Shown here: in pieces, positions 1 through 7,929 of the stretch
How positions within the stretch are numbered: the stretch's first letter is position 1
Layout of the letters: each line of letters starts with the position of its first letter
Assembly (NCBI GenBank): GCA_002359465.1
Contig: DENA01000021.1
Coordinates: 30,394 to 43,417 of the forward strand
From: Ruminococcaceae bacterium UBA2656
Lineage (GTDB): Bacteria; Bacillota; Clostridia; Oscillospirales; Acutalibacteraceae
Length of the DNA stretch: 13,024 bases
Reading direction: 5' to 3'
Position numbers and translations under genes: made by a program
Notes under the pieces: model-generated
What the model was told of the DNA's origin: nothing
Database searches by the model: none
What the model saw: only the letters and a program-made list of their open reading frames with translations

Positions 1-1
1 T

Positions 2-202
2 AAAATACAGGGCCGTACGCCGTACTATACAGGACTGGACAAGGTGCGCTTCAAGCACACGGTTGTCCCGGGGGATACACTCACAGTCGAGTGCAGCCTG
101 ACAAAGGAAAGAGGCCCTTTCTGCTTTGCAAGCGCCAAGGGCTATGTGGGTGAGCAGCTGGCGGTTTCCGGCGAGCTTTCCTTCGCGCTGGTCAACGGCT
201 GA
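2..202 (+). CDS. fabZ: 3-hydroxyacyl-ACP dehydratase FabZ, C-terminal part (5' end outside window)
   Basis: The 66 visible codons encode the C-terminal part of a hot-dog-fold beta-hydroxyacyl-ACP dehydratase, which removes water from 3-hydroxyacyl-ACP in the elongation cycle of type II fatty acid synthesis in the cytoplasm. The segment GLDKVRFKHTVVPGDTL is the characteristic FabZ stretch (commonly GIDKVRFRRPVVPGDTL), and the protein ends in the usual ELSFALV-type strand before TGA at 200-202. The catalytic His and Glu lie in the missing N-terminal part. The stop is 20 bases before the accC start, and the order fabZ-accC-accD-accA is the common clostridial arrangement, so this is the tail of a larger fab/acc operon. 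FabA is less likely given the context and the motif. Confidence 0.9.
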   Translation, partial: KIQGRTPYYTGLDKVRFKHTVVPGDTLTVECSLTKERGPFCFASAKGYVGEQLAVSGELSFALVNG

Positions 203-222
203 CAGGAAAGGAAGTCTGATGC

Positions 223-1557
223 TTGTTTTCTAAAATATTGATTGCCAACCGCGGCGAAATCGCCGTCCGTATTATCCGCGCCTGTAAGGAAATGGGAATT
301 TTAAGCGTGGCGGTTTTTTCGGAGGCGGACAGGGATTCCCTGCATGTCAGCCTTGCGGATGAAAGCATCTGCATCGGCCCCGCGCAGGCGAAGGACAGTT
401 ATCTGAATATGAGCGCCATCCTTTCCGCCGCCGTTGTGACGGGTGCGCAGGCGATTCATCCCGGTTACGGCCTGCTTTCCGAAAACGCGGAATTCGCGTC
501 GCTCTGTGAAAAATGCGGCATTGCGTTCATCGGACCGACCGCCGACCTCATCCGCAGGATGGGCGACAAGGACGCGGCGAGGAAAACCATGCGCGAGGCC
601 GGGGTGCCCGTTGTGCCGGGCTGCGATATTATCAGCGACCCCGCTCTGATTCAGCAGGAAGCCGATAAAATCGGGTACCCCCTTCTGGTCAAGGCCCGCG
701 CGGGTGGCGGCGGCCGGGGAATCCGTACGGTCAACAGCGCCAAAGAGCTGAAAAACGCCTTTGCCGCGGCTTCTACGGAAGCACAGAGCGCGTTCGGCGA
801 CGGCGCGGTCTATATGGAAAAATATCTTTTTCCGGTAAAACATATTGAAATGCAGATTTTATGCGACAGCTACGGAAACATTGTCTGTTTGGGCGAGCGG
901 GAATGTTCTGTCCAGCGCAAACGCCAAAAGCTGCTGGAGGAAAGCCCCTCCCCCGCCGTCGGCGCAGAAACGCGCCGGAAGATGATGGAGGCGGCGGTCA
1001 AGGCGGCCCGGGCGGTAAAATACGTCAACGCCGGTACCATTGAATTTTTGATGGATAAAACCGGAAATTTTTATTTTATGGAAATGAATACAAGGCTTCA
1101 GGTGGAGCATCCCGTAACGGAGATGGTGACCGGAATCGACCTTGTTAAATGGCAGATCCGTATTGCGTCCGGCGTGCCTCTCTCTTACAAGCAGGAGGAT
1201 ATCAAGATCGAAGGCACCGCGATCGAGTGCCGCATCAACGCGGAAAATCCGCGCGACGGGTTCCGCCCCAGCTGCGGTACCATTTCCTTTCTGCATATTC
1301 CGGGCGGGCCGTGGGTACGCTTCGACACGGCCCTTTATCAGGATTATACCGTGCCGCCGTTTTACGACTCGATGATCGGCAAACTGATTGTGCACGCCAA
1401 AACGCGCGAAGAAGCCATCCGCAAAATGCAGGCGGCCCTGTGTGAGCTGGTGATTGAGGGCGTGGAGCACAACGCGGAGCAGCAGATGGATATTCTGAGC
1501 GACAGCGAATTTCTCGCCGGGGACTATTATACCGATTTGATCGAGAAACGGGGGTAA
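223..1557 (+). CDS. accC: Acetyl-CoA carboxylase, biotin carboxylase subunit
   Basis: This 444-residue protein is the ATP-dependent biotin carboxylase of acetyl-CoA carboxylase, which carboxylates biotin on AccB in the first step of malonyl-CoA synthesis. The N-terminal domain opens with the hallmark ANRGEIAVRIIRA (residues 8-20). An ATP-grasp domain follows, with K116, the glycine-rich loop KARAGGGGRGI (157-167) and the catalytic segment EMNTRLQVEHPVTEM (287-301) carrying E287, R291 and E295; R337 matches the E. coli R338 position. The length is normal (about 445-455). The start is TTG at 223: it gives the expected MFSKILIANRGE beginning and lies 8 bases after AGGAAG (209-214). The ATG at 219 is out of frame and stops after four codons. 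It sits 20 bases after fabZ and 6 bases before accD. Pyruvate carboxylase N-terminal halves are similar, but the length and neighbours exclude that. Confidence 0.97.
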   Translation: MFSKILIANRGEIAVRIIRACKEMGILSVAVFSEADRDSLHVSLADESICIGPAQAKDSYLNMSAILSAAVVTGAQAIHPGYGLLSENAEFASLCEKCGIAFIGPTADLIRRMGDKDAARKTMREAGVPVVPGCDIISDPALIQQEADKIGYPLLVKARAGGGGRGIRTVNSAKELKNAFAAASTEAQSAFGDGAVYMEKYLFPVKHIEMQILCDSYGNIVCLGERECSVQRKRQKLLEESPSPAVGAETRRKMMEAAVKAARAVKYVNAGTIEFLMDKTGNFYFMEMNTRLQVEHPVTEMVTGIDLVKWQIRIASGVPLSYKQEDIKIEGTAIECRINAENPRDGFRPSCGTISFLHIPGGPWVRFDTALYQDYTVPPFYDSMIGKLIVHAKTREEAIRKMQAALCELVIEGVEHNAEQQMDILSDSEFLAGDYYTDLIEKRG

Positions 1558-1563
1558 GGCGTA

Positions 1564-2430
1564 ATGCTGAAAAAAGAATTTTTCCGAAGGCCGAAGAACG
1601 AGCTTGAAAATTACAGCAGGCATTTCAAAACCGTGCCGCCCGACGTTCCAAGTGAAATGTGCGTTCTGTGCCCGTCTTGCAAAAAAACTCTTTTTACCGG
1701 CGCGCTGAATGAAAACTGCAATGTCTGCCCGAAATGCGGATATCATTTTCATATGAACGCGCGGCAGCGCATCAGTATGCTGACGGATGAAAATACCTTT
1801 CAGGAGCTTTACGGCGGTATGCTGTCGAAAAATCCGATTGATTTCCCAAATTACCCGGAAAAAATCAAGCACGCAAGGCTGGAAAGCGCCGAAAAGGAAG
1901 CCGTTGTCTGCGGAACCGCCGCAATCGGCGGAAACAGCTGCGCGCTTTTTGTGATGGAGCCGCGCTTTATGATGGGCAGCATGGGCACGGTGGTCGGCGA
2001 AAAAATCACGCGTATTTTTGAATACGCGCTGGCTCATTCCCTGCCCGTCGTGGGATACACCGTATCCGGCGGGGCAAGAATGCAGGAAGGCATCCTGTCG
2101 CTGATGCAGATGGCTAAAACCAGCGGCGCCGTTAAGCTGCACAGCGACGCGGGGAACCTGTACATTGCCGTTCTGACCGACCCGACCACCGGCGGCGTGA
2201 CCGCCAGCTTTGCCATGGAGGCCGACATCATCCTTTCGGAGCCGAACGCGCTTATCGGTTTTGCCGGGCCGCGCGTGATTGAGCAGACCATCCGGCAGAA
2301 GCTGCCCGCGGGCTTTCAGCGCGCGGAATTCCTGCTTGAAAAGGGGTTTGTGGACGCGATTGTGGAACGCAAAAATCAAAGAAAGCAAATCGCCGGGCTT
2401 CTTTCTTTGCACAAAAGGAGGGAGTTCTGA
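1564..2430 (+). CDS. accD: Acetyl-CoA carboxylase, carboxyltransferase beta subunit
   Basis: This 288-residue protein is the beta subunit of the acetyl-CoA carboxyltransferase, which with AccA moves the carboxyl group from carboxybiotin-AccB to acetyl-CoA. The N-terminal zinc ribbon is intact, with C36-x2-C39 and C55-x2-C58; an extra C33 precedes it. The crotonase-like carboxyltransferase core follows, with FMMGSMGTVVGEK (135-147), SGGARMQEG (168-176), TDPTTGGVTASFA (205-217) and FAGPRVIEQTI (233-243), all typical of AccD. The ATG start at 1564 lies shortly after a G-rich, SD-like stretch at the accC stop. The stop codon shares one base with the accA start (TGATG at 2428-2432), which suggests translational coupling and equal subunit production. 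Confidence 0.97.
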   Translation: MLKKEFFRRPKNELENYSRHFKTVPPDVPSEMCVLCPSCKKTLFTGALNENCNVCPKCGYHFHMNARQRISMLTDENTFQELYGGMLSKNPIDFPNYPEKIKHARLESAEKEAVVCGTAAIGGNSCALFVMEPRFMMGSMGTVVGEKITRIFEYALAHSLPVVGYTVSGGARMQEGILSLMQMAKTSGAVKLHSDAGNLYIAVLTDPTTGGVTASFAMEADIILSEPNALIGFAGPRVIEQTIRQKLPAGFQRAEFLLEKGFVDAIVERKNQRKQIAGLLSLHKRREF

Positions 2431-3212
2431 TGGGCGCCTACGATAAGGTAACCGCCGCCCGCGCAAAGGGCAGGCCGACCGGAATGGATTTTATAACCAA
2501 TATTTTTGATGATTTTATCGAGCTGCACGGCGACCGGCGTTTCGGCGACGACAAGGCCGTTGTGGCAGGCATCGCGCGGCTGAACACCATGCCGGTGACG
2601 GTGGTGGCTTTAGAGCGCGGGCACGATACCAAGGAAAAGGTTTTCCGCAATTTCGGTTCCGCTCATCCGGAGGGCTACCGCAAGGCCCTGCGCCAGATGA
2701 AGCTCGCGGAGAAATTCGGCCGGCCCGTGGTGTGCTTTGTGGACACCTCCGGCGCGTTCTGCGGCATCGCCGCGGAGGAACGCGGGCAGGGGCAGGCCAT
2801 CGCGGAAAATTTAATGGAAATGATGACGCTGAGGGTCCCGGTTGTCTCCGTGCTGATCGGCGAGGGCGGAAGCGGCGGGGCGCTCGCGCTCGCCGTGGCG
2901 GACGAGGTCTGGATGCTTGAAAACGCCATCTACTCCGTCATTTCTCCGGAAGGATGCGCCAGCATCCTTTGGAAGGATTCCTCAAAGGTGAAAGAGGCTT
3001 CCGAATGTCTGAAGCTGACCGCGCAGGATCTTCTGGAGATGAAGGTGATTGAGAAAATCATCGGCGAAAACGGCAAAAGTTTTCACAAAACCTATCTGGA
3101 TTTAAAGCAGAACCTTTACGAAACCCTTGTAAAAAACAGCGGTCTTGGCACGGGCGAGCTGGTTGAAAAAAGATATGCCCGGTTCCGGAAAATCGGCCCC
3201 GGCCTTAAATGA
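2430..3212 (+). CDS. accA: Acetyl-CoA carboxylase, carboxyltransferase alpha subunit
   Basis: This 260-residue protein is the alpha subunit of the acetyl-CoA carboxyltransferase and partners AccD. It is shorter than the 319-residue E. coli protein because the long N-terminal helical extension is reduced, as is common in Firmicutes. Recognisable segments are DFIELHGDRRFGDD (28-41), NPEGYRKALRLMK-like HPEGYRKALRQMK (79-91), DTSGAFCGIAAEERGQG (105-121), GEGGSGGALALAVAD (144-158) and the SVISPEGCASILWKD stretch (169-183). The second G of the usual DTPGAYPGI motif region is kept, but P and YP are replaced by S and FC. The start at 2430 has a strong AAAGGAGGG (2414-2422) 7 bases upstream and overlaps accD by one base. 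It is the last gene of the operon; a hairpin terminator begins at its stop codon. Confidence 0.96.
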   Translation: MGAYDKVTAARAKGRPTGMDFITNIFDDFIELHGDRRFGDDKAVVAGIARLNTMPVTVVALERGHDTKEKVFRNFGSAHPEGYRKALRQMKLAEKFGRPVVCFVDTSGAFCGIAAEERGQGQAIAENLMEMMTLRVPVVSVLIGEGGSGGALALAVADEVWMLENAIYSVISPEGCASILWKDSSKVKEASECLKLTAQDLLEMKVIEKIIGENGKSFHKTYLDLKQNLYETLVKNSGLGTGELVEKRYARFRKIGPGLK

Positions 3213-3262
3213 AAAAACGCGCCCTGGAACGGCTTTGAAAGCCTGATCAGGACGCGTTTTTT
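3212..3262. terminator. Bidirectional intrinsic terminator between accA and the ABC permease gene
   Basis: Two 15-base arms, AAAAAACGCGCCCTG (3212-3226) and CAGGACGCGTTTTTT (3248-3262), pair with one mismatch (C3222 with A3252); on the minus strand the same position becomes a U-G wobble. Inside lies a second small stem, GGCTT/AAGCC around TGA (3231-3243). A-tract and T-tract flank the stem, so it can end the rightward acc operon and the leftward ABC operon, whose stop lies at 3277. Confidence 0.88.
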
Positions 3263-3276
3263 ATGCTTATATGATT

Positions 3277-4512
3277 TTATTCGTACCGCAGGGCTTCGAT
3301 GGGGTCGAGCTTCGCGGCTTTGTTGGCGGGGTAGTATCCGAAGAAAATGCCGATTGCCATGGAGAAGCCCACGGCGACCGCGATGGAAGAGAGGGTGGGG
3401 TAGGCCGTCTGTTTCAAGAGCATCCCGCCCACGTAGCCAAGAATGCCTCCCAGAATAATCCCGAAAATTCCGCCGATAAAGCAGATGATCATGGACTCGA
3501 CAATAAACTGGGTGCGGATGGCGCTGTCCGGCGCGCCGAGCGCCTTGCGCACGCCGATTTCCCGCGTGCGTTCCGTGACGGAGACCAGCATGATATTCAT
3601 AACGCCGATTCCGCCGACCAGCAGGGAAATTGCCGCAATGATGGAAATGGCGAGGGTGAGTGTGCCCATCATGGTGTTCATTTCCGAAATCTGGGATTCC
3701 AGGCTCATTGCAAAGCACTGAAAGAATTTATTTTTCGTATAGAAGGTATTGAAATAATTCTGTGTGTCGTCGGCGAACTGCGTGTAGTCTATTCCGCGCG
3801 CGGCCATAACGGTCAGGCTCTGGTACCCGTCGTCGCTGCCGGCCAGTTCCTTCGCGGTGGTTACAGGAATGTAAAAGGTGGTGCGCGTGTCCTGCCTCAT
3901 GAACATGGAGGAGGCCGCCTCCTTGTAAACGCCGATGACCGTGTAGGTCTGATATCCGTAATTGGTTTCCACTTTGATTTCCTTGCCAAGCGGGTTGTCG
4001 CTGGCGGCAAACAGTTCGCTGACAAGCCGTTCGGAAACGACGGCCACTTTTTTTACACGCTGTTCGTCTTTCTCACTGATAAACCTGCCTTTGAGCAAAG
4101 TGACGTTGTTGACCAGCGCGGAACCTTCATTCACGCCGGACATAGAAATATCGGTTGTCTTGTGGCCGTTTTTTATTTTTCCTGTACCGGCGCTTGCTTC
4201 CAGGGAGATCGCGGTGATTTTATCGGCGTATTTTTTTTGATATTTTTCAATCATCTCATTGGAGATCAAATCGTCTTTCGTAACGGCGGAACCGCGTCCG
4301 CCGCCGTCTTTGCTTGAAAGATAAACCGAAATATTGGTAATGCCGAAGTCTGCCAGTGCGTCGTTCACGGAGGTGGTCATCGCGTTGCCGACGGAGGTAA
4401 TGGCAATCACCGAGCCGATGCCGATGATAATGCCCAGCATGGTGAGCAAGGCGCGCATTTTATTCGCAAAAAGCCCGTTGATGGCAAGTGAAATATTTTC
4501 AAGCAGATTCAT
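3277..4512 (-). CDS. ABC transporter permease, MacB/FtsX type (YknZ-like)
   Basis: This 411-residue membrane protein has the MacB/FtsX plan. A short cytoplasmic N-terminus is followed by TM1 (about 22-44), a large extracytoplasmic MacB periplasmic-core-like domain (about 45-280), and three C-terminal membrane segments (about 283-310, 339-366, 376-393). The cytoplasmic loop SVTERTREIGVRKALGA (311-327) and the end KAAKLDPIEALRYE (398-411) are signatures of this family. Such permeases do not form a classical channel but transmit ATPase movements across the membrane to drive export through a fusion protein. The ATG start at 4512 follows AGGAGG with a 6-base gap, inside the end of the ATPase gene (14-base overlap). 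The substrate cannot be read from sequence; antimicrobial peptide or drug export is the usual family role. Confidence 0.93.
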   Translation of the reverse strand: MNLLENISLAINGLFANKMRALLTMLGIIIGIGSVIAITSVGNAMTTSVNDALADFGITNISVYLSSKDGGGRGSAVTKDDLISNEMIEKYQKKYADKITAISLEASAGTGKIKNGHKTTDISMSGVNEGSALVNNVTLLKGRFISEKDEQRVKKVAVVSERLVSELFAASDNPLGKEIKVETNYGYQTYTVIGVYKEAASSMFMRQDTRTTFYIPVTTAKELAGSDDGYQSLTVMAARGIDYTQFADDTQNYFNTFYTKNKFFQCFAMSLESQISEMNTMMGTLTLAISIIAAISLLVGGIGVMNIMLVSVTERTREIGVRKALGAPDSAIRTQFIVESMIICFIGGIFGIILGGILGYVGGMLLKQTAYPTLSSIAVAVGFSMAIGIFFGYYPANKAAKLDPIEALRYE

Positions 4513-5224
4513 GGTTTGCCTCCTGAAAAACGGGCTGGTTGCTTTCGTCGCTTTGAATTCTTCCGTCGTGAATGGTAATAATCCGTTCGGTTTCCTTCGC
4601 CAGCTCGTTGTTATGGGTAATCAGGACGATGGTTTTGCCCTGCTTTCTGTGGAGCGTATGGAACAGATCCATTACCAGCCGGCCCGTGGCGCTGTCCAGC
4701 GCGCCGGTCGGCTCGTCCGCAAGGATGATCGCGGGGTCGTTCGCCATGGCGCGTGCAATGGCGATTCGCTGTTTCTGTCCGCCGGAAAGCTCGTTGGGCA
4801 TATGCTTCGCACGGTCCTTCATTTCCACCAGCTCCAGCAGCTCCATCGCGTGCGTCGCTCTTTTTCTGCCGGGGATTCCCGCGTAAAGCATGGGAAGCTC
4901 CACGTTCCCAAGCGCGGTAGAGCGAGGAATCAGGTTAAAAGTCTGAAAGACAAACCCTATTTTTTTGTTGCGGATTTCCGAAAGCTCATTGCTGCTCATT
5001 TTGCTGATCGGCACACCGTCCAGACTGTATTCGCCCGAGGTCGGCCGGTCCAGCGCGCCGATAATATTCATCAGAGTCGATTTGCCGGAGCCGGACGCGC
5101 CGACGATAGAAACAAACTGCCCTTCATAAATATTCAGGCTGATGCCGTGCAGAATTTCCAGTTCGTTCGGCGTTCCGATATAGAAGGTCTTGACGATATC
5201 ATGCATGTCGATTACAGTGTTCAT
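4499..5224 (-). CDS. ABC transporter ATP-binding protein, MacB/LolD/YknY type
   Basis: This 241-residue cytoplasmic ATPase powers the adjacent permease. All nucleotide-binding motifs are present: Walker A GASGSGKST (42-50), Q-loop Q94, signature LSGGQ (146-150), Walker B IILADE (167-171) followed by PTGALDS, and H-loop H204. The segment IPRSTALGNVELPMLYAG (99-116) is typical of the MacB/LolD subfamily rather than importers. The gene overlaps the fusion-protein gene by ATGA (5221-5224) and the permease gene by 14 bases, so the three are almost certainly co-translated. Its own upstream SD is weak (GGGCGGG-like), consistent with coupling to the preceding stop codon. Confidence 0.95.
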   Translation of the reverse strand: MNTVIDMHDIVKTFYIGTPNELEILHGISLNIYEGQFVSIVGASGSGKSTLMNIIGALDRPTSGEYSLDGVPISKMSSNELSEIRNKKIGFVFQTFNLIPRSTALGNVELPMLYAGIPGRKRATHAMELLELVEMKDRAKHMPNELSGGQKQRIAIARAMANDPAIILADEPTGALDSATGRLVMDLFHTLHRKQGKTIVLITHNNELAKETERIITIHDGRIQSDESNQPVFQEANHESA

Positions 5225-6849
5225 GGCTTCATACCCGCCCTGAGCTGTTTTGTTCCGCCGGCGGTTCCGGCTGCCGTGTCCGCCGTCCCGGCCACCTGTA
5301 CGGTCATGCCCGGTTTTACCTGCTTGCCGTCGGAAATAATCTGCATGCCTTCCTTCAGCCCGTCACCGGAAATCTCCTCTTGCGAATCCGTCTCAATTCC
5401 CGTTGTGACGGAAACGGCTTCCACTTTATAGGTTCCGTCCTTCTGTGCCTTGGGCGTGTATACGATGCTCTTGCCGGAGGCATCCGTGGTCACTGCGTCG
5501 TACGGCGCCGCAAAAACGTCGTCCTTCTTCTGCAGAATAATATCCGCGCTGGCATTCATGCCAATCCGTAAAGGAGTATCCTTTGAGGTCACCAGAACGT
5601 CCGCTTCAAATTCCGCGTCGGTGCTGCTTGCGGTTTTTCCGTCGGTTCCCTTGAGGGAGGTCGGGGAAATCCTTTGCAGCACGCCTTCAAATTCCTTGTC
5701 GCTGATCGCGTCCGCCCTTACGACCGCCTTCATGCCCTCTTTTACGCTGGCAATATCGTATTCCTTTATTTTAACGGTCAGCTTCAGCGCGCCGGTGTCT
5801 TCAATGACAAACAACAGGCCGTTCGCGGGGGCGTTCTGCACGGCGTAAACCGCCGTAACCGTTCCGGCATTGGGCGCTTTCACCGTGCATTTATCCAGTT
5901 TGGTCTGCAGCGCCTGCACCTCTTTCACTGATGCCGTGTCGTCGGCGGAAAGCTTCGCGGTAATGATATCGTCCTTTGAGGTCTGCAGATCCTGACCGAC
6001 AGAGGTCTGCGTCGCCGTGAGCGACTTGACCGCGCTGTCATAGGCCGTCTGCGCCGCAGCGGTTGCCTTGGCGTACTGGTCGCGCTCCTCGTCCGCTGCG
6101 GTATTGGCTGCGTTTAGACTCTTCACTGCGTTGTCATAGGCGAGCTGTGCGGAGTGCAAGGCATCCCTTGCGGGATCAAGATATTTTTCTTCCGCTTCAT
6201 CGTCAGTTTCGGCATAATCGCCGTCTTTTAAATGCTTTTTAACATCGTTGTAGTCTCTGGTGGCACTGTCAAGTTTAAGCTTAGCACTGTTAACTTCATT
6301 TTTTGCATTTATCAGTGATGTGTTCAGATTTTCCTGAATATGTTTTTCCGCGTCGCTCTGCTTCTGCTGCGCGGTTTCAAGGTCGTGCTTGGCGGAAGTC
6401 ACCTTGTCCTGCGCCGCGTTGATCTGCGCGTTCAGCCCGGCGTTCAGCGTGCTGGAGGTATCGTTGTATTTTTTCTGACTCGCCTGTATTTTTTGTAAAG
6501 CCAAAGCCGCGCTGCTGCTCAAAGCCGCCTTTTTCTGTGCAATGGTATCCTGCAGGTCCTTGGAATCAAGCGTACAGAGCACGTCTCCGGCGCTGATCTT
6601 ATCGCCCACTTTTACCGGCAGTGTCTTAACCGCGTAATTTAAATCCGTGTATACCTTTACGGAGTCGGTGCTTTCCACCACTCCGGTTGTGCTGACGGTG
6701 TTGCTCAGCGATGTTTTGCTCAGGGGGGTACACTGCACAGATTGTACCTTCGACCCTTTTTTGCTTGACAAAAAGGCGTTTGCCGCAACGGCAACAACCA
6801 CAACAACCGCAACGGCAATCAAAATCTTCTTTTTCCTATTTTTCTTCAC
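5221..6849 (-). CDS. HlyD/MacA-type membrane fusion protein of ABC exporter (YknX-like)
   Basis: This protein of about 542 residues is the adaptor subunit of the exporter. After a lysine-rich start come one hydrophobic anchor (about 9-27), a first half of a biotinyl-lipoyl-like domain around LPVKVGDKISAGDVL (77-91), and a very long Ala/Lys/Gln-rich coiled-coil arm (about 103-318). The second lipoyl half follows, with TVKAPNAGTVTAV (322-334), then beta-barrel and membrane-proximal domains. The arm contains a repeated unit, AYDNAVKSL and AYDSAVKSL, 32 residues apart. A GTG at 6861 gives four more residues but abuts the SD itself; the GTG at 6849 lies 11 bases after AAGGAG (6866-6861), so I prefer it. 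At over 500 residues it is longer than typical MacA (about 370), mainly because of the coiled coil. It is the first gene of the operon. Confidence 0.92.
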   Translation of the reverse strand: MKKNRKKKILIAVAVVVVVAVAANAFLSSKKGSKVQSVQCTPLSKTSLSNTVSTTGVVESTDSVKVYTDLNYAVKTLPVKVGDKISAGDVLCTLDSKDLQDTIAQKKAALSSSAALALQKIQASQKKYNDTSSTLNAGLNAQINAAQDKVTSAKHDLETAQQKQSDAEKHIQENLNTSLINAKNEVNSAKLKLDSATRDYNDVKKHLKDGDYAETDDEAEEKYLDPARDALHSAQLAYDNAVKSLNAANTAADEERDQYAKATAAAQTAYDSAVKSLTATQTSVGQDLQTSKDDIITAKLSADDTASVKEVQALQTKLDKCTVKAPNAGTVTAVYAVQNAPANGLLFVIEDTGALKLTVKIKEYDIASVKEGMKAVVRADAISDKEFEGVLQRISPTSLKGTDGKTASSTDAEFEADVLVTSKDTPLRIGMNASADIILQKKDDVFAAPYDAVTTDASGKSIVYTPKAQKDGTYKVEAVSVTTGIETDSQEEISGDGLKEGMQIISDGKQVKPGMTVQVAGTADTAAGTAGGTKQLRAGMKP

Positions 6850-6929
6850 AGTGGTAGTCACTCCTTCATTTCATGAGACAAAAACACACAGGACATTTCC
6901 ATTTCAATATGTACTATTTAATTAATACA

Positions 6930-6958
6930 ATGATACAACCGTGGGATAAAAATGTCAA
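6930..6958 (-). promoter_or_regulatory. Sigma-A promoter of the ABC exporter operon
   Basis: On the minus strand, TTGACA (6958-6953) is a perfect -35 box, separated by exactly 17 bases from TATCAT (6935-6930), a 5/6 match to the -10 consensus. Transcription would begin near 6923, leaving a leader of about 75 bases before the GTG at 6849. Upstream, at 6977-6991, a small inverted repeat TCTCT-GTAAA-AGAGA could be a regulator site, but this is weak. Confidence 0.8.
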
Positions 6959-7055
6959 TATTAAGACTAAATGATTTCTCTGTAAAAGAGATTAAATAAT
7001 TATTAAAAGAAATGGCAGATTATGTGAACAATTACAGATAATGGCTTTTTGAGAC

Positions 7056-7096
7056 AAAAAAGCCTGCAAAACCCGGTGCGTAGCTAGGTTTGCAGG
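7056..7096 (-). terminator. Intrinsic terminator after the DUF4130 gene
   Basis: Read on the minus strand, CCTGCAAACC and GGGTTTTGCAGG form a stem of about 10 pairs with one bulged base and a loop of roughly 10 bases, followed by C and a run of six T (7061-7056). It starts within a few bases of the TAA at 7101-7099, so it ends the radical SAM/DUF4130 transcript. Confidence 0.85.
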
Positions 7097-7098
7097 TT

Positions 7099-7929
7099 TT
7101 AGAAACGGCCGGTCGGTTCCGTGCCGGAATCCAGAAGCTTTATTTCCCCGGGACGGCCCGGTCCCGGGCGGGATTTCCGCCCGGTGTCAAACTCGGTCAT
7201 GCATTTCCAGTAGCGCTTGGGCATATGGCTCATCCGGCATTTCGGATTGTGGCGCCCCTGCACCTCAATGGTGTTGTAAAAAAGGCGCCAGAGCTCGCGG
7301 AAGGAACGCTCTTCCTCGTCCGGCTCCGGCAGCTGCAGATCGTCCACGGGGATGATTTCGGAGCGGTAGGGCCGGTAGATGAGCGCCATCGCGTGCGTCC
7401 GGTCGTAAATCAGAAAGCGCTCCTCCGGGTACCGTTCCCGGAAATGGAGCGTCAAAAGGGGGAGCACAATATTTTTCGGCTCTATTTCGGCAGCCAGCGC
7501 GCCGTTGAAGACGGAAAAGCGGATAAAGCCCTTCAGCAGGTGCGTTTCATTATTTAAATATTTCACCGCTTTAAACAGCGTGTTTACCACGTCGTCCGCC
7601 AGCATGTTCATTACGGAAGGGCCGAAGCGAAAGCCCATACGAAGGAAAAGCAGGATATACAGTTCCTTCCGCGGCAGGCAGGTCAAAAAGGCGTGCCGGA
7701 TAAAATCCAGCGCGTCGGCGCCCATCTTTTTCGGAATGGAAACCAGCACCCGCGCCGCCTTTTTTTGGTCGGTCACAATTTCCTTCACCGGCAGCAGAAC
7801 GGTCTGGACTGTGTCGGGCGAAAAAATATCCGCCGGAATTTCTTTCTTGTCGTAGCTTTCAAACACGCAGCATAAAAGCCCGTCGAAGCTTCCGTCGTAA
7901 AGATAAATCAGATTTGACCTGTCAGACAT
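7099..7929 (-). CDS. DUF4130 / TIGR03915-like probable DNA metabolism protein
   Basis: This 276-residue protein matches, by recalled motifs, the TIGR03915/DUF4130 family of probable DNA metabolism proteins. These are encoded next to a radical SAM protein, or in other bacteria fused to a uracil-DNA glycosylase-like domain. Visible family features are the start LIYLYDGSFDGLLCCVFE (8-25), the central HLLKGFIRFSVFNG segment (about 153-166), and the C-terminal LWRLFYNTIEVQGRHNPKCRMSHMPKRYWKCMTEF block (about 214-248). No catalytic motif is known to me and no membrane segment is seen. A Gly/Pro/Arg-rich tail of about 28 residues follows the conserved end. The ATG at 7929 follows AGGAGG by 10 bases, inside the last 22 bases of the radical SAM gene, so the two are co-expressed. 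Its role is probably to handle or recognise a DNA lesion together with that enzyme; this is inferred from linkage only. Confidence 0.88.
   Translation of the reverse strand: MSDRSNLIYLYDGSFDGLLCCVFESYDKKEIPADIFSPDTVQTVLLPVKEIVTDQKKAARVLVSIPKKMGADALDFIRHAFLTCLPRKELYILLFLRMGFRFGPSVMNMLADDVVNTLFKAVKYLNNETHLLKGFIRFSVFNGALAAEIEPKNIVLPLLTLHFRERYPEERFLIYDRTHAMALIYRPYRSEIIPVDDLQLPEPDEEERSFRELWRLFYNTIEVQGRHNPKCRMSHMPKRYWKCMTEFDTGRKSRPGPGRPGEIKLLDSGTEPTGRF

Noticed and set aside
859..2466. Open frame of 535 codons on the minus strand opposite accC/accD
   Set aside because: It runs antisense to two clearly conserved genes, and its translation is rich in Arg, His and Gly with no recognisable motif. It is a by-product of GC-rich codon use.
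3271..5431. Long plus-strand frames (348 and 365 codons) opposite the ABC permease and ATPase genes
   Set aside because: The minus-strand genes carry full family motifs, while these frames show none and cross gene borders.
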